From Qipengyuania oceanensis (lineage in GTDB: Bacteria > Pseudomonadota > Alphaproteobacteria > Sphingomonadales > Sphingomonadaceae), in NCBI RefSeq assembly GCF_009827535.1, contig NZ_WTYN01000004.1:1-64000 (forward strand): a stretch of 64,000 nt of DNA, in the 5' to 3' direction. The translations under genes were made by a program, and so were the position numbers. How positions within the stretch are numbered: position 1 is the first letter of the stretch; the number at the start of each line of letters is the position of its first letter. Positions 18,136-27,566 of the stretch are shown here, piece by piece. The notes under the pieces are model-generated. The model had not been told where the DNA came from. It saw only the letters and a list, made by a program, of their open reading frames with translations, and did not search any database.

Positions 18136-19377
18136 ATGGGAAATGGGGATCCTGTGGCAAGCAAGAGTGCGGAAACGAAGCGATACGGCGAAAAGCGGCA
18201 GGCCATAGTCCATGCCGCGTCGGTGCTGATCAACGAAGCCGGGGTCAAGGCAACGACTTTGTCCGAAGTCGCGCGCGCGATCGGGCTCAATGCGACGAGC
18301 ATCACCTATTACTTCTCGCGCAAGGAACAGCTGGTCGTCGCGGTTTACGAAGAGACGCTCGACCTGATGGAGCAGATGGCGCGCGAGGCCTTGCGCGAGC
18401 CCGACCCGGAAAGCCGCCTGCGCAAGTACATCTCGCTTCATGTCTCGCTGCGCAGGCGCATCCGCAAGGGTGCGCAGGGCCTCGTCACGGCGCTTTCGGA
18501 AATCCGCACGCTCGATCCCGAATGGCAGGACCATCTGCTGCTGCGCTATCGCGCCATCGTAGAGACCATCCGCGCCTTCTTCGGCCCGGCGAACAGCGAT
18601 GCGGAACGTGCCGCCCAGTCGGCAAAGGCCCATATCCTGCTCGAGACGATGATGTGGTGGCCGGTGTGGTCGCTGCGCTATTCGATCCTCGACTTTCCCC
18701 GGGTCGAGGACCGTCTGTTCGATGTCCTCGCGCATGGCATCCCGTCGCAAAAGGGTGCGTGGGAGCCAGTGCCGTTCGCCGAGCGGCCATGGCGCACCGA
18801 CGAGGATCACCCGCCGAGCCAGAACGAGGAGTTCCTGCGCGCGGCGACGGTCATGATCAACCAGCGTGGCTATCGCGGCGCCTCGGTCAACCGGATCGCG
18901 GAATCGCTGAACGTCACGAAGGGCAGCTTCTACCACCACCACGACGCCAAGGACGATCTGGTGCTCGCCTGTTTCCAGCACAGTTACGATCGGCTGTCGG
19001 CTGTCCAGATGGCTGGCGTGGAGGGCGAGGGCAGCTACTGGCAAAGACTCGTGAGCGTGCTGCACGAACTGCTCGACCTGCAGTTCGCAGACCCGACGCC
19101 GCTCCTGCGCACGACCGCGCTGCAGTCGCTCGATCGCGATCAGAAGACAGACGTGGTGACTCGCTCGAACAGGTTGGCCCGCCGCTTTGCCGGCATGCTG
19201 ATCGACGGCATGGCCGACGGATCGGTGCGCATGATCGACCCGCTCGTCGCCAGCCAGGTGCTTATGCCGGCGTTGAACGGGGCCTACGAGGCGCGCCGTT
19301 GGGCCGAGCGGTTCGACGATCGCGAACAGGCCATTCGCACCTACGTCGAGACGCTGTCGAAGGGCCTTCTCGACTGA
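18136..19377 (+). CDS. Double TetR-domain transcriptional regulator
   Basis: A 413-residue protein with two complete TetR halves in one chain. The first helix-turn-helix is at about residues 22-68 (LSEVARAIGLNATSITYYFSRK) and the second at about 230-280 (VNRIAESLNVTKGSFYHHHDAK), each followed by an all-helical ligand domain. A normal TetR protein of about 200 residues works as a dimer; this one would be a covalent pseudo-dimer, able to bind asymmetric sites or two ligands. It closes the TonB-to-ligase gene run and converges with the MFS genes 15 bp away, so it probably controls one or both. Confidence 0.88.
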   Translation: MGNGDPVASKSAETKRYGEKRQAIVHAASVLINEAGVKATTLSEVARAIGLNATSITYYFSRKEQLVVAVYEETLDLMEQMAREALREPDPESRLRKYISLHVSLRRRIRKGAQGLVTALSEIRTLDPEWQDHLLLRYRAIVETIRAFFGPANSDAERAAQSAKAHILLETMMWWPVWSLRYSILDFPRVEDRLFDVLAHGIPSQKGAWEPVPFAERPWRTDEDHPPSQNEEFLRAATVMINQRGYRGASVNRIAESLNVTKGSFYHHHDAKDDLVLACFQHSYDRLSAVQMAGVEGEGSYWQRLVSVLHELLDLQFADPTPLLRTTALQSLDRDQKTDVVTRSNRLARRFAGMLIDGMADGSVRMIDPLVASQVLMPALNGAYEARRWAERFDDREQAIRTYVETLSKGLLD

Positions 19378-19392
19378 CGCACCGGTCGCGGC

Positions 19393-20697
19393 TCAGTTGC
19401 GGTGGCGCGGCTCGCGCACTTTCCACACGAGCAATCCCAGCGCCGTCAGCAGCGTGCCGAGAACGAGCGCGAACAGCGGCCCGAAGCCGGTGGCGGCCAC
19501 CATCAGCCCGATGGCGACCGGCGCGACGGTCGCGATGGCCCCTTCGGCGGTAGTCATGAGTGCCAGACGCATCGGCGTGTCGGCGCTGCTGCCGAATTCG
19601 AGGACCATGGTGGTCGAGGCCAGCATCCATCCCGACGCGCCGAAACCCAGCAGCATGAAGCCGAGATAGATGGGGATCGCGCTCGATCCGAACAGCAAGG
19701 CGAGGACGCCTGCGGTCGAGCAACTCAGCGCCAGCACATAGACGCGCTTGAACCCCAGCCGGTCGCCCATCGGCCCCCAGATGGCGTTGGCGATCGTGTC
19801 CGACGCGAGAAACGCGAAACTCAGCCCGCCGATCAACGCCCCGTCGAGGCCGAGCTGGCGCCCGGCATAGACCGTCCAGAAGGGTGCGCCCGCACGGGAC
19901 ATCGTGGCGAAGCACTGGACCCAGAGGAAATTGGCGAAGTCGCGATCCTCCAGCATCTCGGGAAACTGCCGGATCCGCTGCACCAGCGGGATTTGCGGCC
20001 GGGAAATCGGCGCGGTCGGTTCCCGGATCATGGTCTTCAGCACCACCAGCCCCATGCTGGTCAGCACAAAGGCGAGCAGGAACGTGGTCGCGTACCCGTT
20101 GCCCAGCCATTTTTCCTCGATGAAATAATGACCGGCAACCCAGGCGAGGACCGCGGCGATCGCGCCCCCGGCAAGATTGCGATAGCCTTGCAGCCGCCCG
20201 CGTTTGGAAATCGGAATAAGCTTTCCCATCAGCGCCTGGAACGCGACCCGCTGTGCCCCGGTGAAGAAGCCTAGCAGCAGAAAGCAGACGAAGGTCGCCG
20301 CCAGCAGGGCATTGCCCGTCAGGAACCAGCCGGACAGCGCCAGGCCCAGGATCATCAGCCGCATCAGCGAACCGACCTTGATCGCATAGGGCAGGATATG
20401 CGTGCGATGCTCGATCCGCGCTCCGCTGACGATCGGGCTGATGGTCGCGCCAAGCTGCAGCAGCGCCGTACCGAGACCCACGGCCGCCGCGCTGCCGGTC
20501 AGCAAGACGATGTAGGCAGGAATGATGGTCGGTGCATAGATCAGCCGGAACCCGGTCATCCCGAGCACGCCGTGGATGAAGTTCGCGCGGTAGTTGCGCT
20601 GGAGGTTCTCGTCCATGAAGCGCGCGTGATCGTCCAGCGCGCGCTGATGCTCGTCCACTTGCGGAGTCAGTCCTTCGGGATCGTCAAGCGGGTCCAA
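19393..20697 (-). CDS. MFS transporter
   Basis: A 434-residue protein with about twelve membrane segments. The loop between helices 8 and 9 has GDRLGFKR, the second-half copy of the MFS loop motif. It has an N-terminal cytoplasmic tail of about 40 residues rich in acidic groups. Substrate unknown. It is the last gene of a minus-strand run (acyl-CoA dehydrogenase, MFS, MFS) that faces the TetR regulator, so it may move the island's substrate or an intermediate across the inner membrane. Confidence 0.85.
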   Translation of the reverse strand: MDPLDDPEGLTPQVDEHQRALDDHARFMDENLQRNYRANFIHGVLGMTGFRLIYAPTIIPAYIVLLTGSAAAVGLGTALLQLGATISPIVSGARIEHRTHILPYAIKVGSLMRLMILGLALSGWFLTGNALLAATFVCFLLLGFFTGAQRVAFQALMGKLIPISKRGRLQGYRNLAGGAIAAVLAWVAGHYFIEEKWLGNGYATTFLLAFVLTSMGLVVLKTMIREPTAPISRPQIPLVQRIRQFPEMLEDRDFANFLWVQCFATMSRAGAPFWTVYAGRQLGLDGALIGGLSFAFLASDTIANAIWGPMGDRLGFKRVYVLALSCSTAGVLALLFGSSAIPIYLGFMLLGFGASGWMLASTTMVLEFGSSADTPMRLALMTTAEGAIATVAPVAIGLMVAATGFGPLFALVLGTLLTALGLLVWKVREPRHRN

Positions 20698-20774
20698 GAG
20701 TACGGTCGGCTGTTCCAGTGGTTTCGATCCGGCCTAGGCCCGCCACTGCGTCTCCGCCAGTCGCAACTTGCCAA

Positions 20775-22280
20775 TCATCGCGCCGGTCCTCCGATCGGCG
20801 CATCGCGCAGCTGCTGGTCGCGCGCCTCCGCCTCGCGCGCACGCAGGATCTCGATGTTCCGCTCGTGCCGGGCCCTGGTGATCGGGTAGAAGGCGAGCAT
20901 CAGTGCGCCGATCGTCCACAAGGTGATCGAGGTCGGGATGTAATGGATCAGCAGGCTGTCGACGACTGCACGCGGTAGTGTTTCCGGGTCCGCGCGTTCG
21001 GGGAAATCGGACCAGGCGAGCACTTGGCCGGCCATGAAAATGCCGAGCGCGTTGGAGCATTGCTGCATGAAGCTCGACGCGGAGAAGAATGTGCCGGCCG
21101 TGTGCCGGCCGGTCTCGACCGCGCTGTCCTCGACGACATCGGCCAGCATGGCGGAGGTGTTGATGAGCGAGATCGCGACCATCGCACCGTAGACGGCCCC
21201 GACGATGAACAGCGTCGGCACCAGCAGCGGATCGCCCGGCACGAAGAACAGGTCGAAATAGCTGAGCACCAGCGGGGTCAGGCCGATCGATACGCCGAGA
21301 ACCGCGAAAATCATCGAACTCGCGCGCTTGCCGATGCGATCGGACAGGATCGGCGCGAGCGGCGCGGCGAGTGTTGCCGCGACGAAGCTGTCGAGCGTCA
21401 GCAGCGCCAGCGCACCGGTGCTCAGCTTGAACAGGTAGGTGCCGAAATAGAGCGTCGTCGCGCTGTAGAGGCCGATGGCGGTGTATTTGAATACGCCGAA
21501 GCCGAAGATCGCGAGAAACCCGCGGTTCTTGAAAGCAGCAAGCATTTCGCCTGCGTGCTGGCGCAACGTGAGCTTGGGCTCGCCGGTCCGCGCGTCGGCC
21601 TGCCGCATGTAGGGGATGCGGTTCTTCGTGCCGATCCCGCAGACCATGATTGCAAGGAAGATCAGCAGCGCACCGAGCCCTGCGAAATTCACGTAGCTCG
21701 CAGGGTTCAGCTGACCTTGCGGGAAGGCCTCGCTCTCGACGAAAATGAACGCGAGACTGAAGCTGGTGAAGCCGTATGCGCCGGCATAGCCGAACCAGTA
21801 GCGCAGGCTGAACAGCTTGGTCCGCTCCGAATAGACCTCCGTCAATTCCGAACCCATGGCGGAGGTGTTGATCTCGAAGGCGCTGATCGAGGCGCGCGTC
21901 GCGGCGGCGAGCGCGAAGATCCACAGGCCCAGCTGGACATGGCTCAGCCCGCCGGGCGGAAACCAGGTGAGGAAGAAGAATACGGTCGTCGGGATCGCTG
22001 CGGCGAACATGAAAGGGTGGCGACGGCCCCAGCGCGAGCGGGTGACGTCGGCCCAGCGCCCGAGGAACGGGTCGACGATCGCATCGACCAGCAGCGTGCA
22101 GGCAAGCGCCGTGCCCACGATCGCGGCGGGCACGCCGACGACCTGGTTGAAATAGAGCATCAGGTAACTGGAGAATGCGGCGCTCTTCACCCCGTTCGCC
22201 ATGGCCCCGGCGCCGAACGCCAGGCGCGTCGTGCGCGTCAGCGGCGGGATGGGTGCGGACCCGTCGATCGAAGCGGTCAT
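20775..22280 (-). CDS. GPH-type (MelB-like) MFS symporter
   Basis: A 501-residue membrane protein with twelve predicted segments. GRWADVTRSRWGRRHPFMFAA matches the cytoplasmic loop signature of the glycoside-pentoside-hexuronide:cation symporters, and LYFNQVVGVPA near residue 42 fits helix 2. Members take up sugars, but homologues beside acyl-CoA genes may carry other organic compounds. The frame is open far upstream, but the true start is the ATG at 22280, whose ATGA overlaps the stop of the acyl-CoA dehydrogenase, indicating coupling. Confidence 0.87.
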   Translation of the reverse strand: MTASIDGSAPIPPLTRTTRLAFGAGAMANGVKSAAFSSYLMLYFNQVVGVPAAIVGTALACTLLVDAIVDPFLGRWADVTRSRWGRRHPFMFAAAIPTTVFFFLTWFPPGGLSHVQLGLWIFALAAATRASISAFEINTSAMGSELTEVYSERTKLFSLRYWFGYAGAYGFTSFSLAFIFVESEAFPQGQLNPASYVNFAGLGALLIFLAIMVCGIGTKNRIPYMRQADARTGEPKLTLRQHAGEMLAAFKNRGFLAIFGFGVFKYTAIGLYSATTLYFGTYLFKLSTGALALLTLDSFVAATLAAPLAPILSDRIGKRASSMIFAVLGVSIGLTPLVLSYFDLFFVPGDPLLVPTLFIVGAVYGAMVAISLINTSAMLADVVEDSAVETGRHTAGTFFSASSFMQQCSNALGIFMAGQVLAWSDFPERADPETLPRAVVDSLLIHYIPTSITLWTIGALMLAFYPITRARHERNIEILRAREAEARDQQLRDAPIGGPAR

Positions 22281-23581
22281 TCGGCGGCTTCCGCAGCGTC
22301 GGCAAGCTCTTCGACGGGATCGTACATGTCCCTGGCGCGCGCGCGCCGCTCCAGCAGCGAGTAATCGGGGAACATGGGATCGGCGACGTCGCGATAGGCG
22401 CGCAGATGCTGCTTCGCGACGGTGACCTTGTGGACCTCGGTCGGACCATCGGCGATGCCCATGACCAGCGAGCCGATCAGGCTGCCGACGAAGGGCATCT
22501 CGTTCGATACGCCAAGCGATCCGTGGATATGGATGCAGCGGTGCGCGATGTCGTGATAGACCTTCGGCATCAATGCCTTGATCGCGGCAATGTCCTTGCG
22601 AACCTTGCGATAATCCTGGTACTTGTCGATCATCCACGCGGTTTTGAGAACGAACAGCTTGAACTGCTCGAGTTCGATGTAGCTGTCGGCAATCTGCATT
22701 TGCACCGCCTGGTAATCCGCGATCGTGCCCGTGCGCGTAGTCCGGCTGACGGCGCGGCGGCTCATCGCGTCGAGCAATCGCCGGCAATTGCCGACGGTGC
22801 GCATCGCATGATGGACGCGCCCTCCACCGAGCCGGGTCTGCGAGATCGCGAACGCACCGCCCTGCTTGCCGAGCAGGTGGTCGGCCGGCACACGCACATC
22901 GGTGTAGCGGATGTAGCTTTCCGAGCCTTCTTCCTGCCCGTAGACCCCGACATTGCGGATGATTTCCACGCCCGGTGTATCGACCGGCACGATGAACATG
23001 CTCATCCGCTCGTGGCGTGGCGCATCGGGATCGGTGACAGCCATCACGATCAGGAAATCGGCCCACTTGCCGTTGGTCGAGAACCATTTCTCGCCGTTGA
23101 TCTTCCAGTGATTGCCGTCGAGTTCGGCCTTGGTGACGAAGGCGGTCGGATCGGAGCCCCCTTGCGGCTCGGTCATGGAGAAGGCCGAGACGATCTCGTT
23201 ATTGAGCAGGGGTTCGAGATACCGCTCTTTCTGTTCGGGCGTTCCGTAATGCGCGATGATCTCCGCGTTTCCGGTATCGGGAGCCTGGCAACCGAACACG
23301 ATCGGCGCAAAGCTGGCGCCGCCCAGGATTTCGTTCATGAGACCCAGCTTGACCTGGCCGTAGCCCTGGCCGCCCAGTTCCGGGCCGAGGTGACAGGCCC
23401 ACAATCCCTTGTCCTTGACCTCCTGCTGGAGAGGCCGGACGAGTTCGTTGCGGCGCGGATTCTTCACGTCGTAGGGATGGATGCCAAGCAGGCCCAGCGG
23501 CTCCACCTTCTCGCGGACGAATCGCTCCATCCAGTCGAGCTTTTCCTGGAATTCGGCTTCGGTCTCGAAATCCCACGCCAT
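22277..23581 (-). CDS. Acyl-CoA dehydrogenase family protein
   Basis: A 434-residue flavoprotein of the acyl-CoA dehydrogenase fold: N-terminal helical domain, the middle-domain signature AFSMTEPQGGSDPTAF near residue 160, and a C-terminal helical bundle with IHGSLGVSNEMPF. It would form the alpha-beta double bond of an acyl-CoA with transfer of electrons to ETF. I set the start at 23581 because GGGAGAG precedes it; a longer frame begins 30 bases upstream. It heads the minus-strand run with two transporters and is the likely next step after the acyl-CoA synthetase of the facing operon. Confidence 0.9.
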   Translation of the reverse strand: MAWDFETEAEFQEKLDWMERFVREKVEPLGLLGIHPYDVKNPRRNELVRPLQQEVKDKGLWACHLGPELGGQGYGQVKLGLMNEILGGASFAPIVFGCQAPDTGNAEIIAHYGTPEQKERYLEPLLNNEIVSAFSMTEPQGGSDPTAFVTKAELDGNHWKINGEKWFSTNGKWADFLIVMAVTDPDAPRHERMSMFIVPVDTPGVEIIRNVGVYGQEEGSESYIRYTDVRVPADHLLGKQGGAFAISQTRLGGGRVHHAMRTVGNCRRLLDAMSRRAVSRTTRTGTIADYQAVQMQIADSYIELEQFKLFVLKTAWMIDKYQDYRKVRKDIAAIKALMPKVYHDIAHRCIHIHGSLGVSNEMPFVGSLIGSLVMGIADGPTEVHKVTVAKQHLRAYRDVADPMFPDYSLLERRARARDMYDPVEELADAAEAAE

Positions 23582-23866
23582 CGTCTCTCTCCCAACGGCC
23601 ATGCTTTGCACGTGCGCGAATCGAGCATACCCGAAATTTAGAAGACGGCAATCTACCTATTTTCACGGGCAGTCGTGCAAACGTCCCAGAGGCCATCCCG
23701 AGATTGTTCATGGACCTATGCATCTGTCTTTCGGCTCCTTGGGCGGTAGCTGATGCCGATAGTTGCCGGAAAACTTCGACGACAGGCTCATGCGCACTGG
23801 AAAACCCTTCCTGCCTGTGCAATCCACGCGCATGGCCGGGTCGCGCAGATTGGGGCCGAAGAACTG

Positions 23867-26203
23867 ATGACCAAGGCGTACAGCAACAAGGCATTGCCTT
23901 CCGGCACCATCCTGCGGGAATGGCGGCTCGAGGAAGTCCTCGGCGTGGGCGGCTTCGGCATCGTCTACAAGGGCCGCGGGATCTATTTCGACGAGCTCGT
24001 CGCGATCAAGGAATACTTCCCGAGTTCGATCAGCGAGCGCGACGCCGAAGCGACCGTCGTACCGATCGATTCCGATGCCGAGGAAGTCCACGCGCTCGGC
24101 CTGAAAAAGTTCGTCGAGGAAGCGAAGCTGCTGTGGAACCTGTCCACGCCCAGCCGCCATCCGAACATCGTGAGCGTGCGCAGTCTCTTCGAGGTTCATG
24201 GCACCGCCTACATGGTCATGGATTTCGAGGACGGCGTTTCGCTTACCGACCTGCTAAAGAAGGGCGAGACCTTCGACGAGGACAAGCTGCGCGAAATGGT
24301 GCTGCCCGTCGCTTCGGGCCTGGAACGTGCGCACCGTGTCGGCGTGCTCCACCGCGACATCAAGCCATCCAACATCCTGATTTCGGAAAGCGGCGCCCCG
24401 GTGCTGATCGACTTCGGATCGGCCCGCTTCGAAACCGAAGGCGTGACCAGCACGACGGTCACCTTCCACACGCCGCCCTACGCGGCGATCGAGCAATATG
24501 TGAAGACCTACGCGCAAGGGCCGTGGACGGATATCTATGCGCTCGGCGTGGTCCTCTATGGCTGCATCACCGGAGAGAAGCCGGCCGAAGTGCTCGAGCG
24601 GCTGCATGGCGAACAGGAACCGCCGTTGGTCGATGGCGACTGGCCCGGATACAGCCGCAAGTTCCTTGCCGCGGTCGATGCCGCGATGATCATCAAGCCG
24701 AGCGATCGACCGCAGTCGCTGGCCGAGTGGCTGGCGATGTTCGACGACGAGGGAGCGGATGCAGGTGCGGTCACGGCTGCAACCGGTTTCGACGAAGACG
24801 ACGACGAGGCGACCCGGATCGTCCCCATGACCTCGAGCGAGACGATCGTGCCGGTCAAGCCGCCTGAACCGCAGGCCGAACCGCCTGCCGCTGTCGAGCC
24901 ACCTGCGCCGGTGCCACCGCCTGCGACGAGCGCGGCGAAGCCCGAGACGCCGCTCGATCGCAAGGCCGAGGCCGTGATGGCTGCCGAAACCGCCGCAGCT
25001 GCCGCCGCGAGCAGGGGTGACACCGGATCGCGTGGCCGTCCGCCGATTGACCCGGCAGACGACACCGCGAAACCCGCTTCCGCAGGTAGCGACAAGCCGG
25101 TCCGGAAAAGCGGCACCGAGCCCGCCGCACCCAAGAAGTCGAAGATGCCGCTGTTCCTTGCCGGTGCCGTGGTCGTTGCGGGGGGTGCCTTGATCTGGGG
25201 TGCCATGGGCACAAGCGACGAGCCGCCGGCACCGGAGCAAACCGTCGCGGTGGAAGAAATCTCGCACGACGACGGGTTCGGGCCGGCGCTTACTCAGTTG
25301 GTCGCGCTTGCCCGCCAGAACGGCATCGACACCGATGCGGTCGAACTGCTCGAAACCCGAGCCCAGCGGATCGCTGGGCTGGAAGCCGAGAACGTGGCGA
25401 TCGCGGAGGATCCGGCGCGCGAGAAGGACGTCAGCTTCAACCGCTTGCGGATCGCCGACATCACCCGATCGAGCCTGGGCGCGCTGGCTATGAGCCTCGC
25501 ACGCGATCTCACTGCCGAAACGCGCCGGCTGGTCGCCGCGGCTCCGTGGGCCGATCCGCGGGTGGAGAATTCGGCGGCGGGCGAGAGCGTGCAATTGCAA
25601 CAGATCGCCGCGCGGCTGGAGCAGTCGATGCGGGCATCGCGCCAGTCGATCGAGGCCCTGCGCGGAGCGGAATCGGCAGAGGATGCCGTCCCGCTGGCTC
25701 AGGCGATGATCACCAATTACGCGGCTTACAAGGCAGCGGTGGACGATGCGATCGAAGCCAGTCCGCAGGTCTCGGTCGAACCCACCGCGACCGCATCCGC
25801 ACGCCCTGCTGCCACCGCCACCGGGACACCGATCGCGACGGAATCGCGCGAGGTCGTTCAGGAGACGAGCAGCGGCGGACGCCCCGTCGATGCCATCCGC
25901 GCCGATCTCGACCGGATTGCCGATACGGCTGAACGCTCAGCCAACGAGGTGATCCAGATTGCGCGGGCGCGCGACCCCGGTCGCAACGCCACCCCGGACC
26001 AGAAGCAGGCCTACGACACGCTGCAAGTCAACGCCAAGGCGGCCCGCGACTACAAGTCCTATCTCGACACGCTGAAACGGTCGGCCCGCGGCGCAGCCAC
26101 CTCGGCCGATGCCGAGCGCTTGCTGGCGCAGGGGCGGCAGACCAACGATTACCTTTCGGCGGTGGTCAGGAGTTCGCGAGCGGCCCGCGCCAAGCTCGAC
26201 TGA
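23867..26203 (+). CDS. Membrane-anchored Ser/Thr protein kinase
   Basis: A 778-residue Hanks-type kinase. The catalytic domain covers about residues 15-290, with glycine loop GVGGFG (26-31), AIKEYF with Lys48, the catalytic loop HRDIKPSN (H162, D164), DFGSAR (D182) and the activation segment VTFHTPPYAAIEQY. A Pro/Ala-rich linker follows, with one transmembrane helix at about 427-448, then about 330 residues outside the membrane that are Ala-rich and helical, with no family I recognise; this would be the sensor. The start at 23867 begins directly before the conserved domain. A PP2C phosphatase converges on its 3' end and an FHA protein lies 3 kb further, the classic writer-eraser-reader set. 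Confidence 0.9.
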   Translation: MTKAYSNKALPSGTILREWRLEEVLGVGGFGIVYKGRGIYFDELVAIKEYFPSSISERDAEATVVPIDSDAEEVHALGLKKFVEEAKLLWNLSTPSRHPNIVSVRSLFEVHGTAYMVMDFEDGVSLTDLLKKGETFDEDKLREMVLPVASGLERAHRVGVLHRDIKPSNILISESGAPVLIDFGSARFETEGVTSTTVTFHTPPYAAIEQYVKTYAQGPWTDIYALGVVLYGCITGEKPAEVLERLHGEQEPPLVDGDWPGYSRKFLAAVDAAMIIKPSDRPQSLAEWLAMFDDEGADAGAVTAATGFDEDDDEATRIVPMTSSETIVPVKPPEPQAEPPAAVEPPAPVPPPATSAAKPETPLDRKAEAVMAAETAAAAAASRGDTGSRGRPPIDPADDTAKPASAGSDKPVRKSGTEPAAPKKSKMPLFLAGAVVVAGGALIWGAMGTSDEPPAPEQTVAVEEISHDDGFGPALTQLVALARQNGIDTDAVELLETRAQRIAGLEAENVAIAEDPAREKDVSFNRLRIADITRSSLGALAMSLARDLTAETRRLVAAAPWADPRVENSAAGESVQLQQIAARLEQSMRASRQSIEALRGAESAEDAVPLAQAMITNYAAYKAAVDDAIEASPQVSVEPTATASARPAATATGTPIATESREVVQETSSGGRPVDAIRADLDRIADTAERSANEVIQIARARDPGRNATPDQKQAYDTLQVNAKAARDYKSYLDTLKRSARGAATSADAERLLAQGRQTNDYLSAVVRSSRAARAKLD

Positions 26204-26232
26204 GCGCCTGCCGCAGGGATTGTGCCCGGCGG

Positions 26233-26946
26233 CTAGACCACCCGGACGACGATGACGCTGACATTGTCGGGTGCGCCTCGCTGCAGCGTCATTTCGACCA
26301 GGGTTTCGCAGGCTTGGCCCGGATTGGCAGTCGAAACGACGCGGCAGATCTCATCGTCCGCGACGCAGCGGGTCAGCCCGTCGCTCGCGAGAATGAAAAT
26401 GTCGTTCGGCTGCGCGACGTCGACGACGTGATCGATTTCGAGGTCCTTGTCCGCACCCACCGCGCGCGTGATGACATTGGCGTCGGGATGGTGCACCGCC
26501 TCTTCGGGCGAGATCAATTTGTTGTCGACGAGCTTCTGCACCAGGCTGTGGTCGCGGGTGACTTGCGCGATCTCGCCGTTCCGTACCCGGTATCCCCGGC
26601 TGTCCCCCACCCAGAACATCACGTGTCGTCCGTCGTCGGCGATGAGCAGGCCGACCGCGGTGCTGCCCATCTTCTTGTTCGCCTCGCCGATCATCGCCTG
26701 GACCATCCTGGTATTGGCGGCCTGGAGCGCGGCCTCGATCTGTTGCAGCGCGGGGCCCAGTTCGATCTCGGTCACTGCGCTCTCGAGCGCGTCCACGACC
26801 ATGCCGCTCGCGACCTCGCCGGCTTCATGGCCGCCCATTCCATCGGCAACGACCCACAGCGACTGGTCCGGTCGTTCGAGCAACGCGTCCTCGTTTACCT
26901 TGCGCTTGCACCCGACATCGGTGCGACTGGCAGACTGGAACCGCAT
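26233..26946 (-). CDS. PP2C family Ser/Thr protein phosphatase
   Basis: A 237-residue soluble PP2C phosphatase (PppA/Stp type). The metal-binding residues are present: NEDA with D20, DGMGGH (35-40), GDSR near 118, SDGLT near 190 and APDN near 226. It removes phosphate from Ser/Thr and would oppose the kinase, whose gene ends 29 bp away on the other strand. About 145 bp separate it from the divergently transcribed K+ channel gene. No membrane segment. Confidence 0.92.
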   Translation of the reverse strand: MRFQSASRTDVGCKRKVNEDALLERPDQSLWVVADGMGGHEAGEVASGMVVDALESAVTEIELGPALQQIEAALQAANTRMVQAMIGEANKKMGSTAVGLLIADDGRHVMFWVGDSRGYRVRNGEIAQVTRDHSLVQKLVDNKLISPEEAVHHPDANVITRAVGADKDLEIDHVVDVAQPNDIFILASDGLTRCVADDEICRVVSTANPGQACETLVEMTLQRGAPDNVSVIVVRVV

Positions 26947-27091
26947 GACGATTTCCTAGGCCTGCCCGGGGCGCTCTGGCAATGGCTCTCGTAGCCGCGA
27001 GCCTGCATTTGCGAGCAGGGCTTGGCCCATGCGCCCCCCGCATGGCATAAGATGGTCCGGACGCGTTATCATCCAAGGGGGGAACGAGAGC

Positions 27092-27547
27092 GTGCTGATT
27101 ACGCTGGCTATCACGGTCGCGGCCATCGCTGCGTGCAATGCGGTCCATTTCCTGTCGCTGCGCCGACTGGCCCACGTGTTTCGCGACGAGGTTCCACCGG
27201 TCAAGCATCCGATGCTGGTCGTCTCTTTCGTGATCATGCTCATCCATCTGGTCGAGGTCATGATCTACGGGCTGGCGATGTGGGTCCTCGCCATGCTGGA
27301 GCGCGGCAAGCTCGCCAGCACGCACCCGATCGACTTCCACGGCCCGGCGGAATTCTTCTACTTCTCGATCGCAAGCTACACCACGCTCGGGATCGGCGAC
27401 ATCGTTCCCACCGGTCACCTGCGCATCGTGGTCGGGATCGAGGCCTTGCAGGGACTGATCCTGATCGCTTGGAGCGCGTCGTTCAGCTACCTCGTCATGG
27501 AGAAGTTCTGGAGCCGCCACGGCGGCAAGCTGCTCGACGACGCGTGA
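27092..27547 (+). CDS. Two-helix potassium channel family protein
   Basis: A 151-residue inner-membrane protein. The selectivity filter TTLGIGD (97-103) matches the TTxGxGD pattern of K+ channels, preceded by a pore helix (FHGPAEFFYFSIASY) and followed by an inner helix (about 111-135). There are one or two further hydrophobic segments before the pore. There is no RCK or other ligand domain, so gating must come from elsewhere. I chose the GTG at 27092 because AAGGGGGGA lies nine bases upstream; an ATG at 27029 in frame has none. The gene lies between the phosphatase (divergent) and the SLOG membrane protein (convergent, 19 bp). Confidence 0.82.
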   Translation: MLITLAITVAAIAACNAVHFLSLRRLAHVFRDEVPPVKHPMLVVSFVIMLIHLVEVMIYGLAMWVLAMLERGKLASTHPIDFHGPAEFFYFSIASYTTLGIGDIVPTGHLRIVVGIEALQGLILIAWSASFSYLVMEKFWSRHGGKLLDDA

Positions 27548-27566
27548 GCGATCGCCGCCCGGCTCC

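Noticed and set aside
21024-22364. 446-codon plus-strand frame
   Set aside because: Antisense to the MelB-like symporter; composition is charged and low in hydrophobics, typical of a mirror frame.
27029-27091. Upstream ATG start for the K+ channel
   Set aside because: The ATG lacks a ribosome site and adds a charged, non-conserved stretch, while the GTG at 27092 has AAGGGGGGA at good spacing.
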